Under the pieces are notes generated by a model. That model saw only the letters and a list, made by a program, of their open reading frames with translations, ran no database searches and was not told the DNA's origin. The position numbers were made by a program, and so were the translations under genes. Below are positions 1-7,925 of a stretch of DNA of 47,261 bases, one piece after another (position 1 is the stretch's first letter; each line of letters starts with the position of its first letter). Where the stretch lies: positions 1 to 47,261 of IMG/VR virus record IMGVR_UViG_3300042894_000403; one strand, given 5' to 3'. Source of the stretch: a virus.

Positions 1-437
1 AACACTTGTCTATATGTTCTGTCATCACTGAGTTTGCCTAGATAATCTCTACATCCTTGGCCAAGTACAATGTTTTTAAGTCTAAACGTAGTCCACCAAT
101 GCGCTATGCTACGAGTGAATACAATGTCGCTTTCTAATTTGATTGTTTCTTTAAACGGCGTTAGATAAAACGCCTGCCATTCATTAGACAATTTCCATTC
201 AACGTTAGCTGCTTCGTCGTTCTCAATGGTAGTAACATAGTCGAATACCTTGCGATGCTCATCTGTCACTAGCTCTAAGGTAGCTTGATCAACTGCTACT
301 GCATACAAACTACCTGGCATAGTTATCTTAATGCTCAGAGCTTGCAAGTATGCTAGGCGCAGATAATCCACATCTAAGGTATTCTGTGCAATAGTAAAAA
401 ATCCTTGCTGTGCTTGATATTGATCTACTTTGCGCAT
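1..437 (-). CDS. Glycosyltransferase-like protein, C-terminus beyond the window edge
   Basis: The minus-strand frame opens at ATG 435-437 and runs off the left edge, giving about 145 residues with no stop. The product starts MRKVDQYQAQQGFFTIAQN and contains LTPFKETIKLESD, which resembles the acceptor/metal-binding region of nucleotide-diphospho-sugar transferases. It aligns by eye with the next gene upstream (ELSPYDETILIDSD), so the two are tandem paralogues. The start overlaps the end of that gene by 13 nt, which suggests translational coupling. Phage proteins of this kind are commonly annotated as glycosyltransferases, and a role in modifying virion or host surface sugars is inferred from the fold and the tail-fibre neighbourhood. 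The sugar and acceptor cannot be told from the sequence. The reading frame is certain. The functional class is moderately sure. Confidence 0.72.
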   Translation of the reverse strand, partial: MRKVDQYQAQQGFFTIAQNTLDVDYLRLAYLQALSIKITMPGSLYAVAVDQATLELVTDEHRKVFDYVTTIENDEAANVEWKLSNEWQAFYLTPFKETIKLESDIVFTRSIAHWWTTFRLKNIVLGQGCRDYLGKLSDDRTYRQV

Positions 438-1234
438 ATCGTATCTACAAAGTCTTTAAAGTTATCTGATAGCAAATAGCCTTTATCCATAACGTGTATG
501 TTCTGACGAGGGATTACGTATCCCCTTTCTCGTTCTTTAACTACTAGCATAGAATTCTTCACAGTGATACTAGTTGTAACATCAGCAAAGGTCAGCATTG
601 GTGTAACTATACCTTGGTCAAAATTTGGATCATAGCCGTTTAGAATATTGTTAGCAATAGTAAAAGCATAGTCGTTACGAAAGTTTCCCTCACGCATATG
701 ATATAGTTTCATGTAGTAGGTATAGTTGCGTTGTATACGGCCCACTAGGTCAAACAACATTTTTGTTTTAGCTGTTTTGCGGAATAGAATGACTGTAGCC
801 CAAAGATAATCAAGACCAAACATGCCCATCTTTAACTTCCACGCCGTAGCAGGTTTATTATTCCAACTCATTATCCGATAATCAAAGTCTTGCTCAAATA
901 ATTTAATTAAATTAGTATCAAGCATTAGATAATCGCTGTCTATTAGAATAGTTTCATCGTAAGGACTTAGTTCATATGCTCTAAAACGATCGCCATTGCG
1001 CCAGCTGCCTTCTACATCTATTTTGCGATTTTTAAGTTCGTTACTGACATAGACTATGTTGTCAAAGCCCTGTGCTGTAGTTCCGTGCTCTGTAACTAAG
1101 GTAACAGGTAATCCTGTAGTATGTTTAACTAGTCGTGCGCAATGTTCAGCTATAGTAACGTAGCTGGTCTTTTCTGTGTCAAAAGCAAAAAGCAGTACTC
1201 CTCTAGACTTTGCGGGCACGTTTGATTTCGTCAT
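425..1234 (-). CDS. Glycosyltransferase-like protein (nucleotide-diphospho-sugar transferase fold)
   Basis: A 269-residue protein. After a short N-terminus it has a Rossmann-like opening (GVLLFAFDTEKTSYV), then FRAYELSPYDETILIDSDYL. The IDSDYL motif resembles the DxD metal/nucleotide-sugar site of GT-A glycosyltransferases. No signal peptide or membrane segment is seen. The ATG at 1234 lies inside the end of the preceding gene (32-nt overlap) and has a poor ribosome-binding site. It is kept because the distance from Met to the conserved GVLLF block matches the paralogue that follows. The gene lies at the distal end of the tail-fibre cluster, behind its own sigma70-like promoter, so modification of surface glycans or of the fibres is plausible but inferred. 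It could instead be a degenerate, non-enzymatic member of the fold. Confidence 0.72.
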   Translation of the reverse strand: MTKSNVPAKSRGVLLFAFDTEKTSYVTIAEHCARLVKHTTGLPVTLVTEHGTTAQGFDNIVYVSNELKNRKIDVEGSWRNGDRFRAYELSPYDETILIDSDYLMLDTNLIKLFEQDFDYRIMSWNNKPATAWKLKMGMFGLDYLWATVILFRKTAKTKMLFDLVGRIQRNYTYYMKLYHMREGNFRNDYAFTIANNILNGYDPNFDQGIVTPMLTFADVTTSITVKNSMLVVKERERGYVIPRQNIHVMDKGYLLSDNFKDFVDTICAK

Positions 1235-1517
1235 GTTGGATATGCCAGGTGTTCATTACCATTTGATAATGTTGTCGACACAATGTCAGAAGCTCGAGCC
1301 TACTAACTAGTATTGGATTTTGATAGGTATCTTCTAGATATAACTCATCAGAGTCCCAGGCATTAAGGAACGCTATTAGCTCTGGGGTAACTTTAAACAG
1401 GCCGCTATTGTGTGTTACCTGTAGATCTGTTTGAATTTTTTCTCGTAAGATACGTTTGTTGACTTGATAGTCAGTGGCTAAACGTATTTCTTGGGTAAGG
1501 TTGTCTAAGTCGCTCAT
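1203..1517 (-). CDS. Conserved small phage protein of unknown function
   Basis: A 104-residue, mostly helical soluble protein that starts MSDLDNLTQEIRLATDYQVN. It contains a distinctive block, LFKVTPELIAFLNAWDSDEL, followed by LYLEDTYQNPILVSR. The style recalls small conserved proteins of aquatic T4-like phages, but no function is known to me. It is the first gene after the terminator that ends the tail-fibre block, and a sigma70-like promoter lies just upstream. Its 3' end overlaps the glycosyltransferase-like gene by 32 nt, so the two are probably co-translated. A short inverted repeat (ACTAG/CTAGT, 1518-1534) sits directly before the ATG and could affect initiation. A role with the glycosyltransferases or as an assembly factor would be speculation. 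Confidence 0.7.
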   Translation of the reverse strand: MSDLDNLTQEIRLATDYQVNKRILREKIQTDLQVTHNSGLFKVTPELIAFLNAWDSDELYLEDTYQNPILVSRLELLTLCRQHYQMVMNTWHIQHDEIKRARKV

Positions 1518-1531
1518 ACTAGTAATTATCT

Positions 1532-1560
1532 AGTATAGCAACCCAGTGAGAAAAAAGCAA
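1532..1560 (-). promoter_or_regulatory. Sigma70-like promoter for the glycosyltransferase block
   Basis: On the minus strand a -10 hexamer TATACT (plus-strand 1532-1537) is preceded by TTGCTT (1555-1560) with exactly 17 bp between them. The -10 matches five of six consensus bases and the -35 about three of six. The -35 lies within one arm of the preceding terminator hairpin. Transcription would start about 1525 and read the gene at 1517. No NATAAATA late box is present here, so these genes may be expressed early by host polymerase. Confidence 0.45.
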
Positions 1561-1575
1561 CCAAAAAGGTTGCTT
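1551..1575 (-). terminator. Intrinsic terminator after the tail-fibre block
   Basis: An 8-bp perfect stem (AAGCAACC 1555-1562 and GGTTGCTT 1568-1575) has a five-base loop. Read on the minus strand it is followed by a run of six T. It begins at the stop codon of the gene ending at 1574, so it ends the structural-gene transcript. Confidence 0.88.
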
Positions 1576-2494
1576 AAACTGCGGCGATAGTTGGATTACC
1601 CCAACTAGCTGATAGATAAGTTGTTGCCGGAGGAGTGTACGTACCATTATAGGCCATGGTTACGTTGACTGCATCATTTAACCCTACGTAGGTTGTAGGG
1701 ACATTCCACCCAATTGTAACGGTAATTTGTAGACCGTTATCACCGTTGCCGCCAACGTTGGTGGTGCTTGTTTTTACGTTAAAGTTTGTATAATCACTGT
1801 TATATTCGTAACGATAATTACTTGAATAGACCTGACTTGCGAGTTGATTTGTTGTAGTTAATCCCCAATAACCAATACTATTTGTAGTACGGGTTGCGCC
1901 GTTAGTTCCTGTGTATGATGATGCGCTGTTAGTCATCACACCACCTTTAAGATTAGTGCCCAAGTTTGTCACTAAGTCGGCACTACGTAATGTACCATTA
2001 TTGTTCGTAACACCTGTAATATTCCAACCAATACGTCCACCACAGTTAAAGAAATAACGTGCAGCATTGCCACTTGCCCAGGTGAACGTCATGGCTTTTG
2101 TACCTGAGAATGCCCCAGTACCGCCAGTAATATTGTAACCGGTCAAGGTAGTTGTTGCTAGTGTGCCCGTGGCTGCAGCAGTTAGTCGACTACTGTAAGA
2201 AGTATTAACCGCAGTTTGCAGAGTAGCTAGATAGGTAATAGTTGTACCTGCTGTTGGCGCACTAATACCAGACCCTGCACCACTTTGGTGTAGCCTAGCA
2301 TTGTTTAATGTATTAACTAAACTTGCCCATTGCGTGGCTGTCACCGTTCCGCTGGCACTAACAGCACTAACAGCAGTTTGGCCGTACCCAGCACTACCAG
2401 AGCCCACGTTCCAAACTGTGTTAAGTTGGTTTGACCCATTGATAAGATTATTATAATCTGTAGCTTGGATTAATCCACCTGATGCGTATGTCAT
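1574..2494 (-). CDS. Virion structural / tail-fibre-associated protein
   Basis: A 306-residue protein rich in Thr, Ser, Gly, Asn and Ala, as is usual for phage fibre and decoration proteins. The N-terminal part has GGLIQATDYNNLINGSNQLN and a second related segment, VTATQWASLVNTLNNARLHQ. The C-terminal half is a beta-rich domain with AARYFFNCGGRIGWNITG, a block I associate with virion proteins of aquatic T4-like phages. It follows the fibre at 4353-2506 after 11 nt, and AAGGTAAAG lies just upstream of the ATG. A strong terminator follows immediately. The exact position in the virion is unknown. A fibre tip, a whisker or an accessory adhesin would all fit. Confidence 0.72.
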   Translation of the reverse strand: MTYASGGLIQATDYNNLINGSNQLNTVWNVGSGSAGYGQTAVSAVSASGTVTATQWASLVNTLNNARLHQSGAGSGISAPTAGTTITYLATLQTAVNTSYSSRLTAAATGTLATTTLTGYNITGGTGAFSGTKAMTFTWASGNAARYFFNCGGRIGWNITGVTNNNGTLRSADLVTNLGTNLKGGVMTNSASSYTGTNGATRTTNSIGYWGLTTTNQLASQVYSSNYRYEYNSDYTNFNVKTSTTNVGGNGDNGLQITVTIGWNVPTTYVGLNDAVNVTMAYNGTYTPPATTYLSASWGNPTIAAV

Positions 2495-2505
2495 TTTTCT
2501 TTACC

Positions 2506-4353
2506 TTAACTGTTTAATTTAACTATAGCTTCAACGGTGCCTTCAGTCACTGTTGTTTTGTCTTCTAATGCGCGGCCAATTACATTGAACGCTGTCATTT
2601 CACTTCTGTCTGCAGCACGAGCTAGGCCGTTACCTGCACTTACTAAACGATCACCTTTCTTAACAGCACCAATTACACGAACTGGTACACGACCGTTAAC
2701 TGCTACTGGTGGATGGGTAGCATTGGTACCTGCGCCGCCGTTTAGCAAGAAACCTGCAGCTGTACTTATAACACCAAATACTGCTTCTGACAATTCTTGT
2801 ACTGCGGCTGTAATTTCTTTTAAGCCACCTAGTTCAACTACAGTACCCGGTACCATAGGAACGTCTGCTTCAAAGCGTTCTGCCAAGTCAGCATAGTTGG
2901 CCTGTACTGATAAGAAATTACCTGTTACACCGTAGATAAAGTTCCAGCGCGAAGCTGATGTACCTAAACTCGATGCTGCATTAGCTGATGGTACAGCATA
3001 CGCAGTAGTAACAGTTAAGTTACCGTTTACTACTGTCGCGCCAGTGATTGTAGTAGCACCGTTAACTGTTAATGAACTTAATGTGCCTCCGGTGGCTAAA
3101 ATATTACCTGCGGCATTAATAAATCCGCTAGATATTGTTAGTGTACCAACTTGTGTAGTTGCGCCGTTAACTCTTAATGAATTAAATAAACCACCCTGTG
3201 CTAATACGTTGCCAGATGTATTAAGTTGTGAGAACACCGTACCCGTACCTGATGTTAAACTTAGAACATCAATGTTAACACCATAAATTGTATTGTATCT
3301 ATTTGTAGCATTACCCAAATATGCCACATTGTTTGATGTTGGAATAATGTTACCACTGTGGTTTGTTATACCATTAACTGTTAGTGCATTATGTACAGCA
3401 CCAGTTGATAAAACATTGCCCGATAGATTTAAGGACGTACCAGTAGTTGCACCAGCTACTGTTAGTGCATTAGCCACTGTGATTGTATTGGTACTTGCGG
3501 CAATAGTTAGTGCTGTGGTAGTAACGCCGCTTCTGTTTATATCTACACGAATATTTCTGTTTGATGTTGTTTCTGCAACAACCGCTGTACCGGAACTAGT
3601 ATCAAATGTCAAGTCACCCCCAACAGTTAATCCGCCAGCTGCGCCAAATGCATAGTTGGTTGTTTGGCTAATATCGCTACGTAAGAATTGGCTAGCTGAG
3701 AAGCCGCCTAAAGTACTTGCGCCAGTTGTAGCACCTGTAAACTGTGCTCCAGCAATAGTAGTTTGACTAACTAAATTTAAACCTGGGATAATTGTACTAA
3801 AGCCAGGAATTGCTGTTTGTGGTGTAAATGTTGCGTCTTTGCTTAGAATAGCAACAATAGTATTTGATACATAAAATTTAGTTACATTGTGCGAAACTGC
3901 ACCTGTGTCCAGAATACTTTCTGTTACCGGACCCGATGTACCTGATGTGCTAGTGTATGTAGGACCAATAGTAATCCAGGCACTACCGCTCCATACTTTC
4001 AATTGTGCATTAGTAGTGTCCCACCAAATATCGCCTGTTACTGAAATACCTGCGCTAGGCGAAGTTGCTTGTGTAATCGCACTTGAAATAGGTTTCCAAA
4101 GATTGTTTGCAGCATTGTAGACTTTTAAGATGTCGTTTACGTTATCATACCAAAGTTGACCTGTTAATGGTGCTGTTGGTGCTGTGCTATTACTAAAGTT
4201 TTCTAGTAATTGAACGTAGTTTTCATTTAAGAAAATACCATAACCAGCATAGTTTTTACCAATGAGCGTAAGACTAGTAGCAGTAGTATTAACTGTACCA
4301 TCTGCGACTGTAGCTATCGATATCCCAGCTGTTGTAGTGACTGTATATGTCAT
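2506..4353 (-). CDS. Tail fibre with self-cleaving-type C-terminal domain
   Basis: A 615-residue fibre. Residues about 1-130 form the attachment module shared with two neighbours, with two copies of the 'TGQLWYDNVNDILKVYN' / 'TGDIWWDTTNAQLKVWS' motif. The middle is a long run of short beta repeats such as LTVNGATTITGATVVNGNLT, typical of trimeric fibre shafts. The C-terminus (about 490-615) starts YADLAERFEADVPMVPGTVV and continues with GVIST and GRVPVRVIGAVKKGDRL. I recognise this as resembling the Peptidase_G2-type chaperone/autoproteolytic domain of phage fibres and spikes. A late-promoter box lies 25 bp upstream of the ATG, with SD-like AGGTTAG before it. The product should bind the host surface. 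The receptor is not predictable. Confidence 0.85.
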   Translation of the reverse strand: MTYTVTTTAGISIATVADGTVNTTATSLTLIGKNYAGYGIFLNENYVQLLENFSNSTAPTAPLTGQLWYDNVNDILKVYNAANNLWKPISSAITQATSPSAGISVTGDIWWDTTNAQLKVWSGSAWITIGPTYTSTSGTSGPVTESILDTGAVSHNVTKFYVSNTIVAILSKDATFTPQTAIPGFSTIIPGLNLVSQTTIAGAQFTGATTGASTLGGFSASQFLRSDISQTTNYAFGAAGGLTVGGDLTFDTSSGTAVVAETTSNRNIRVDINRSGVTTTALTIAASTNTITVANALTVAGATTGTSLNLSGNVLSTGAVHNALTVNGITNHSGNIIPTSNNVAYLGNATNRYNTIYGVNIDVLSLTSGTGTVFSQLNTSGNVLAQGGLFNSLRVNGATTQVGTLTISSGFINAAGNILATGGTLSSLTVNGATTITGATVVNGNLTVTTAYAVPSANAASSLGTSASRWNFIYGVTGNFLSVQANYADLAERFEADVPMVPGTVVELGGLKEITAAVQELSEAVFGVISTAAGFLLNGGAGTNATHPPVAVNGRVPVRVIGAVKKGDRLVSAGNGLARAADRSEMTAFNVIGRALEDKTTVTEGTVEAIVKLNS

Positions 4354-4378
4354 AATTCTAACCTATTTAATATTATAT

Positions 4379-4386
4379 TATTTATC
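4379..4386 (-). promoter_or_regulatory. Late promoter box GATAAATA
   Basis: A NATAAATA octamer on the minus strand, 25 bp upstream of the tail-fibre ATG at 4353. Its flank CTAAGATAAATA is identical over 12 bp to the box before the gp6-like gene at 26749-26760. The predicted start is near 4373, leaving a leader of about 20 nt with an SD. Confidence 0.6.
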
Positions 4387-4391
4387 TTAGT

Positions 4392-4919
4392 TTAACCGGC
4401 CAATCCTAACAATGATCCGCTGTTTTCAAAAGTAGTAATAGTTTCCCCACTTAGATAATATCCGGTACCTTTTGTTGCAACTATGGCATTAGCTGATCCA
4501 CCAGCAATAGTACCATTGTTATTAATAATCAATGATGTTGCAGTAGAAACAGCATTGCCGCCTGGCCAAGCTGCGTTCCCTGTGGCACCTTGTATAGTTC
4601 CATTGTTTATCAAATAAATTCTACTACCGGTTGGAAATCCACCAATGCTAAAACTAGCAACATTAGCATTAACTGATGTTACCCACACCCCAGCGTTTAC
4701 TGTAACTTTTACATTTAATGGTCTAATAGGACTACCCATTATAGTGTATAAGTTTGCATTAGTTACATTAGAAGTGATAACTGCGGTATTATGTAAGGTC
4801 TGCCAAGCATTGCCACTAAAAATAGTTACTGATTTCGTTTCTGCCCAAACATTGCCATCCCAAACATATATTGCTTTAGGAACTTTCCATTGATAGTTGT
4901 CATAAACATTGATAGTCAT
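4392..4919 (-). CDS. Putative fibre-tip / receptor-binding protein
   Basis: A 175-residue protein that opens with MTINVYDNYQWKVPKAIYVW and two short Trp-containing repeats (VWDGNVWAETKSV and IFSGNAWQTLHN). It then has a beta-rich core and a Gly/Asn-rich end with IYLINNGTIQGATGN and LIINNNGTIAGGSANAI. Such Gly/Asn loops and stacked 'NNGTI' turns resemble tip adhesins of phage fibres. It lies between two tail-fibre paralogues, only 3 nt after the one ending at 4923, so it is probably made with them. A gp38-like adhesin or a cap on the adjacent fibre is an inference from composition and position. No chaperone or enzyme motif is seen. Confidence 0.62.
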   Translation of the reverse strand: MTINVYDNYQWKVPKAIYVWDGNVWAETKSVTIFSGNAWQTLHNTAVITSNVTNANLYTIMGSPIRPLNVKVTVNAGVWVTSVNANVASFSIGGFPTGSRIYLINNGTIQGATGNAAWPGGNAVSTATSLIINNNGTIAGGSANAIVATKGTGYYLSGETITTFENSGSLLGLAG

Positions 4920-4922
4920 TTG

Positions 4923-6200
4923 TTAAATTTGATACCAAATATCACCCACGGTGGCTGTGCCGCTCGGTGCACTTGTACTAACAGTTTTTGCACCTTGACT
5001 ATTTTGACCAGCAGTTTGTACATATCCAGATACAAACGCCTGAGTGGCCATGGTGTTTCCAGATAGTGTTATGCTGTTAACCCCAATGGCTACATTACCC
5101 ACGGTAACCGCACTAGCTGTTACATTACCATTTAAGCTACCGTTAAATGTTGTAGCATATACTGCGGCAAATTTTGTAGCACTAGCACCAATGTCAATAG
5201 TTCCGTCAGCACTCGGCACTATTTTATTTTGTAGTGTTGTGATATCAACTAATGTAGTTGTTCCGCTTAAGGTTGTTGCTCCAGTAACACCTAAAGTACC
5301 TGTTACTGATAGATCATTATCTACTGTAACACTAGCATCGGCGCCGCTAATACCAATTGCCCTAGTTAGTGTACCTATATTTGAATAAAAATTTAAATTA
5401 TATCCATTTAATAGACTTTGTACTGCTACCTCAGTGGTAGAAGTTATTTGATTTAATACTAATGCTGTGCTAACTACTAAATTACCCACACCTAAACTAT
5501 AAGGAGTGCTTGCGGGTTGATCGGCACGTAAAAATTGATTAGATCCTACACCGTTAAGTTTCAATGCATTACTAGCATCGCCTGTAAGCTGCGCACTGGC
5601 AACGGCTGTTGGCCCTGCCAGGTTAAAACCAGGATAAATTATACTATATCCATTGATAGAAGTCTGCGGAGTAAATGCACTACTAGAACTAAAAATACCC
5701 ACAACGGTATTTTCAATATACAATTTAACTACCACATGATCATTGCTACTAGAGTCTAAAATAGTTTCAACAATTGCACCACTGGTGCCGCCTGCTGAAG
5801 TAGTTGATGGCGGACCGATTAACTGCCAGCCACCGTTGTATGCATGCAGCTGATTATTAGTTGTATCAAACCATAGATCACCTAAACTCGACACCGCACC
5901 TAATGGTTCAACGTCTTGCGCCAACGAGCTACTAATTGGTTTCCATTTATTAAGACCAGTATTCCACACTTTTAAAGTGTTAACACTAGTGTCATACCAT
6001 ATTTGACCTGTTAGTTTCTGACTTGGTGCTGTATTTGCGGAGAAATTTTCTAATAAGTGAATAAAGTTTTCGTTAAGAAACGCACCATACCCAGCATAAT
6101 CTCTACCTATGAGAGTTAATGCTGTACTTGTAGTATTAATCGTTGCGTCTTGTACAGTTGCTACCGGAGCACCTGAAGTAGTTGTTATTGAATATGGCAT
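4923..6200 (-). CDS. Tail fibre paralogue
   Basis: A 425-residue fibre. Its first 130 residues match the fibre at 2506-4353 closely: ALTLIGRDYAGYGAFLNENF, then LTGQIWYDTSVNTLKVWN, then GDLWFDTTNNQLHAYNGGW. The shaft has Val/Thr/Gly repeats such as LSVTGTLGVTGATTLSGTTT, and the protein ends in SGTATVGDIWYQI, echoing the N-terminal module. It lacks the Peptidase_G2-like C-terminus of its sister. AAGGTAAAAGA precedes the ATG. It is transcribed with the fibre at 6215-7912, 14 nt upstream, and probably differs in receptor or position on the baseplate. The fibre assignment is strong. The specific T4 counterpart (gp10, gp12 or gp37-type) is not determined. Confidence 0.83.
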   Translation of the reverse strand: MPYSITTTSGAPVATVQDATINTTSTALTLIGRDYAGYGAFLNENFIHLLENFSANTAPSQKLTGQIWYDTSVNTLKVWNTGLNKWKPISSSLAQDVEPLGAVSSLGDLWFDTTNNQLHAYNGGWQLIGPPSTTSAGGTSGAIVETILDSSSNDHVVVKLYIENTVVGIFSSSSAFTPQTSINGYSIIYPGFNLAGPTAVASAQLTGDASNALKLNGVGSNQFLRADQPASTPYSLGVGNLVVSTALVLNQITSTTEVAVQSLLNGYNLNFYSNIGTLTRAIGISGADASVTVDNDLSVTGTLGVTGATTLSGTTTLVDITTLQNKIVPSADGTIDIGASATKFAAVYATTFNGSLNGNVTASAVTVGNVAIGVNSITLSGNTMATQAFVSGYVQTAGQNSQGAKTVSTSAPSGTATVGDIWYQI

Positions 6201-6214
6201 TCTTTTACCTTATG

Positions 6215-7912
6215 TTATTCTGCATACTGGAACCAAAAGTCGCCGTTGTTGCTTCCAATATCATTTACACCTGGGTTAGGTGCTGCATTACTTACAAATT
6301 TAGCACTACCGCCCCACCATGTAGTTGCTGTTTTAGCAAATTGTGTTGTGGCAATTAAAGTGTTTCCAGTTGTGTTATATGTTTGACCTTGTGTTGAGGC
6401 CGTTGCACCATTATTTAACACCACACCACTTGATGCGGCTGTTAAAACGGTTGTACCGTCAATGACAATATTAGCACTACCTGTGCCACTATCGTTTACC
6501 CATATATGGGTGTTATTTTGATAAATCTTATAGCTAAAGAAGCCAGAATTATTAACAACGAATGCAGTTGTAGCAACCATACTGTTAGCTGTTCCTGCTG
6601 GTGCTGTATCTGCTGTTGGTACACCATATAATACTGTGTCATTAAATTTGTTATCTACATAATTTGTCATAGCAACGTTTGCTTCATAGACAAACGCCGT
6701 AGTTGCGATTGTAGTGTTGGCCGAACCCGGATTCATTGTAACACTGCGTGGTAGGCCTGTTAGCGTAGGACTTGCAATATTTGCTTTTAATACAATATTG
6801 CCATCTAATATATCTCTAAAGTTATCTGAGTAACCTTTTAATGCTAAGTTTGCACCTTGTACAAATGCTGTAGTTGCAATACTAACACTATTATCACTGT
6901 CTGCTGGTGTAGGTGCTTGTGGATTACCTGTTAGTGTTGGGCTTGCAATGTTTGCTTTTAATACAATGTTTGCATCAACATAACGTTTAGAAGTGATACC
7001 GTCCGGTGTTACAGGATCTACACCAACTTCTACATAACCGTTTGTGCCGTCAATATGTAGATAACGTGTTTTTGTGCCGCCTGTGGTAGCATAAAGATCA
7101 ATATCAGTATTACTAATACTATTCCATAGTACAAGAGTATTAGCAGAATCAATTGTTAAGTTAGCATTATTATATGCGCCAATGGTTACACCACTATTAT
7201 TTAGAATAGTTAAATTGCCTGTGCCGCTATTATTTTGATTGTTACGGAAATAGTTGGCCGCCGGTTGTGCGCCTAAGTAACTAGCATTGTTAGCAGTGCC
7301 CCAAATAGTACCATTGGTACTAGTTGTGGTCATATTATAACCAACTTGAATTGAGGTAAATCCAGAAATACTTACGTTAGGAGTAAATTGGTCTTGACTG
7401 ATAATTGCGGTACGAGTACCATTTAAGTATATTGATACAACATCATGTGATACAGTGCCGTCTGAAATTTGTTCGTATAAGGCGCCGCTCTTACCACTAG
7501 GTGTTGGGTAGCCCGGGCCGACTAAAATCCAACCTGCAGCATCATACGGACTTGTGCCATCGTAACAGTATAATTGTTTGTTGATACTATGCCACCAAAA
7601 ATCACCGCCTATAGTAGTACTAGGTGCTGTTGATGAATATGTAGCACTACCTACGTTTTTCCAAGCACTACCTGTGTATACTTTAACTAACTTGTTACCA
7701 CTATCATACCAAATTTGTCCAGTGTTAGGATTATTAGGGCTTACATTGTTACTAAAATTAACAAGTAATGCTACTAAATCTTCTGCTATGATTTCACCAT
7801 AACCGCTGTAGTTACGACCTACTAAGGTTAAACTAGATGCCGAAGTATCTATAGTTCCATCTAAGATTGTTGTTAGTAGTTGTCCATCTGGTAAATTTAC
7901 AATGTATGACAT
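6215..7912 (-). CDS. Tail fibre paralogue with 'ASPTLTG' repeats
   Basis: A 565-residue fibre. The N-terminus carries the same attachment module as its two neighbours (SSLTLVGRNYSGYGEIIAED, NTGQIWYDSGNKLVKVYTG, GDFWWHSINKQLYCYDG). The middle has at least two copies of a repeat containing NIVLKANIASPTLTG followed by a 'IATTAFV' segment. This repeat is common in phage tail fibres and usually lies just before a receptor-binding tip. The C-terminus ends in GSNNGDFWFQYAE, again a variant of the 'GDIWY' motif. AGGATAATAAAATG gives a good ribosome-binding site. It is the first of the three fibre paralogues in the direction of transcription. Confidence 0.84.
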   Translation of the reverse strand: MSYIVNLPDGQLLTTILDGTIDTSASSLTLVGRNYSGYGEIIAEDLVALLVNFSNNVSPNNPNTGQIWYDSGNKLVKVYTGSAWKNVGSATYSSTAPSTTIGGDFWWHSINKQLYCYDGTSPYDAAGWILVGPGYPTPSGKSGALYEQISDGTVSHDVVSIYLNGTRTAIISQDQFTPNVSISGFTSIQVGYNMTTTSTNGTIWGTANNASYLGAQPAANYFRNNQNNSGTGNLTILNNSGVTIGAYNNANLTIDSANTLVLWNSISNTDIDLYATTGGTKTRYLHIDGTNGYVEVGVDPVTPDGITSKRYVDANIVLKANIASPTLTGNPQAPTPADSDNSVSIATTAFVQGANLALKGYSDNFRDILDGNIVLKANIASPTLTGLPRSVTMNPGSANTTIATTAFVYEANVAMTNYVDNKFNDTVLYGVPTADTAPAGTANSMVATTAFVVNNSGFFSYKIYQNNTHIWVNDSGTGSANIVIDGTTVLTAASSGVVLNNGATASTQGQTYNTTGNTLIATTQFAKTATTWWGGSAKFVSNAAPNPGVNDIGSNNGDFWFQYAE

Positions 7913-7925
7913 TTTATTATCCTAA

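Noticed and set aside
1574-7912. Diversity-generating retroelement acting on the fibres
   Set aside because: No reverse transcriptase gene and no template/variable repeat pair are visible in the window.
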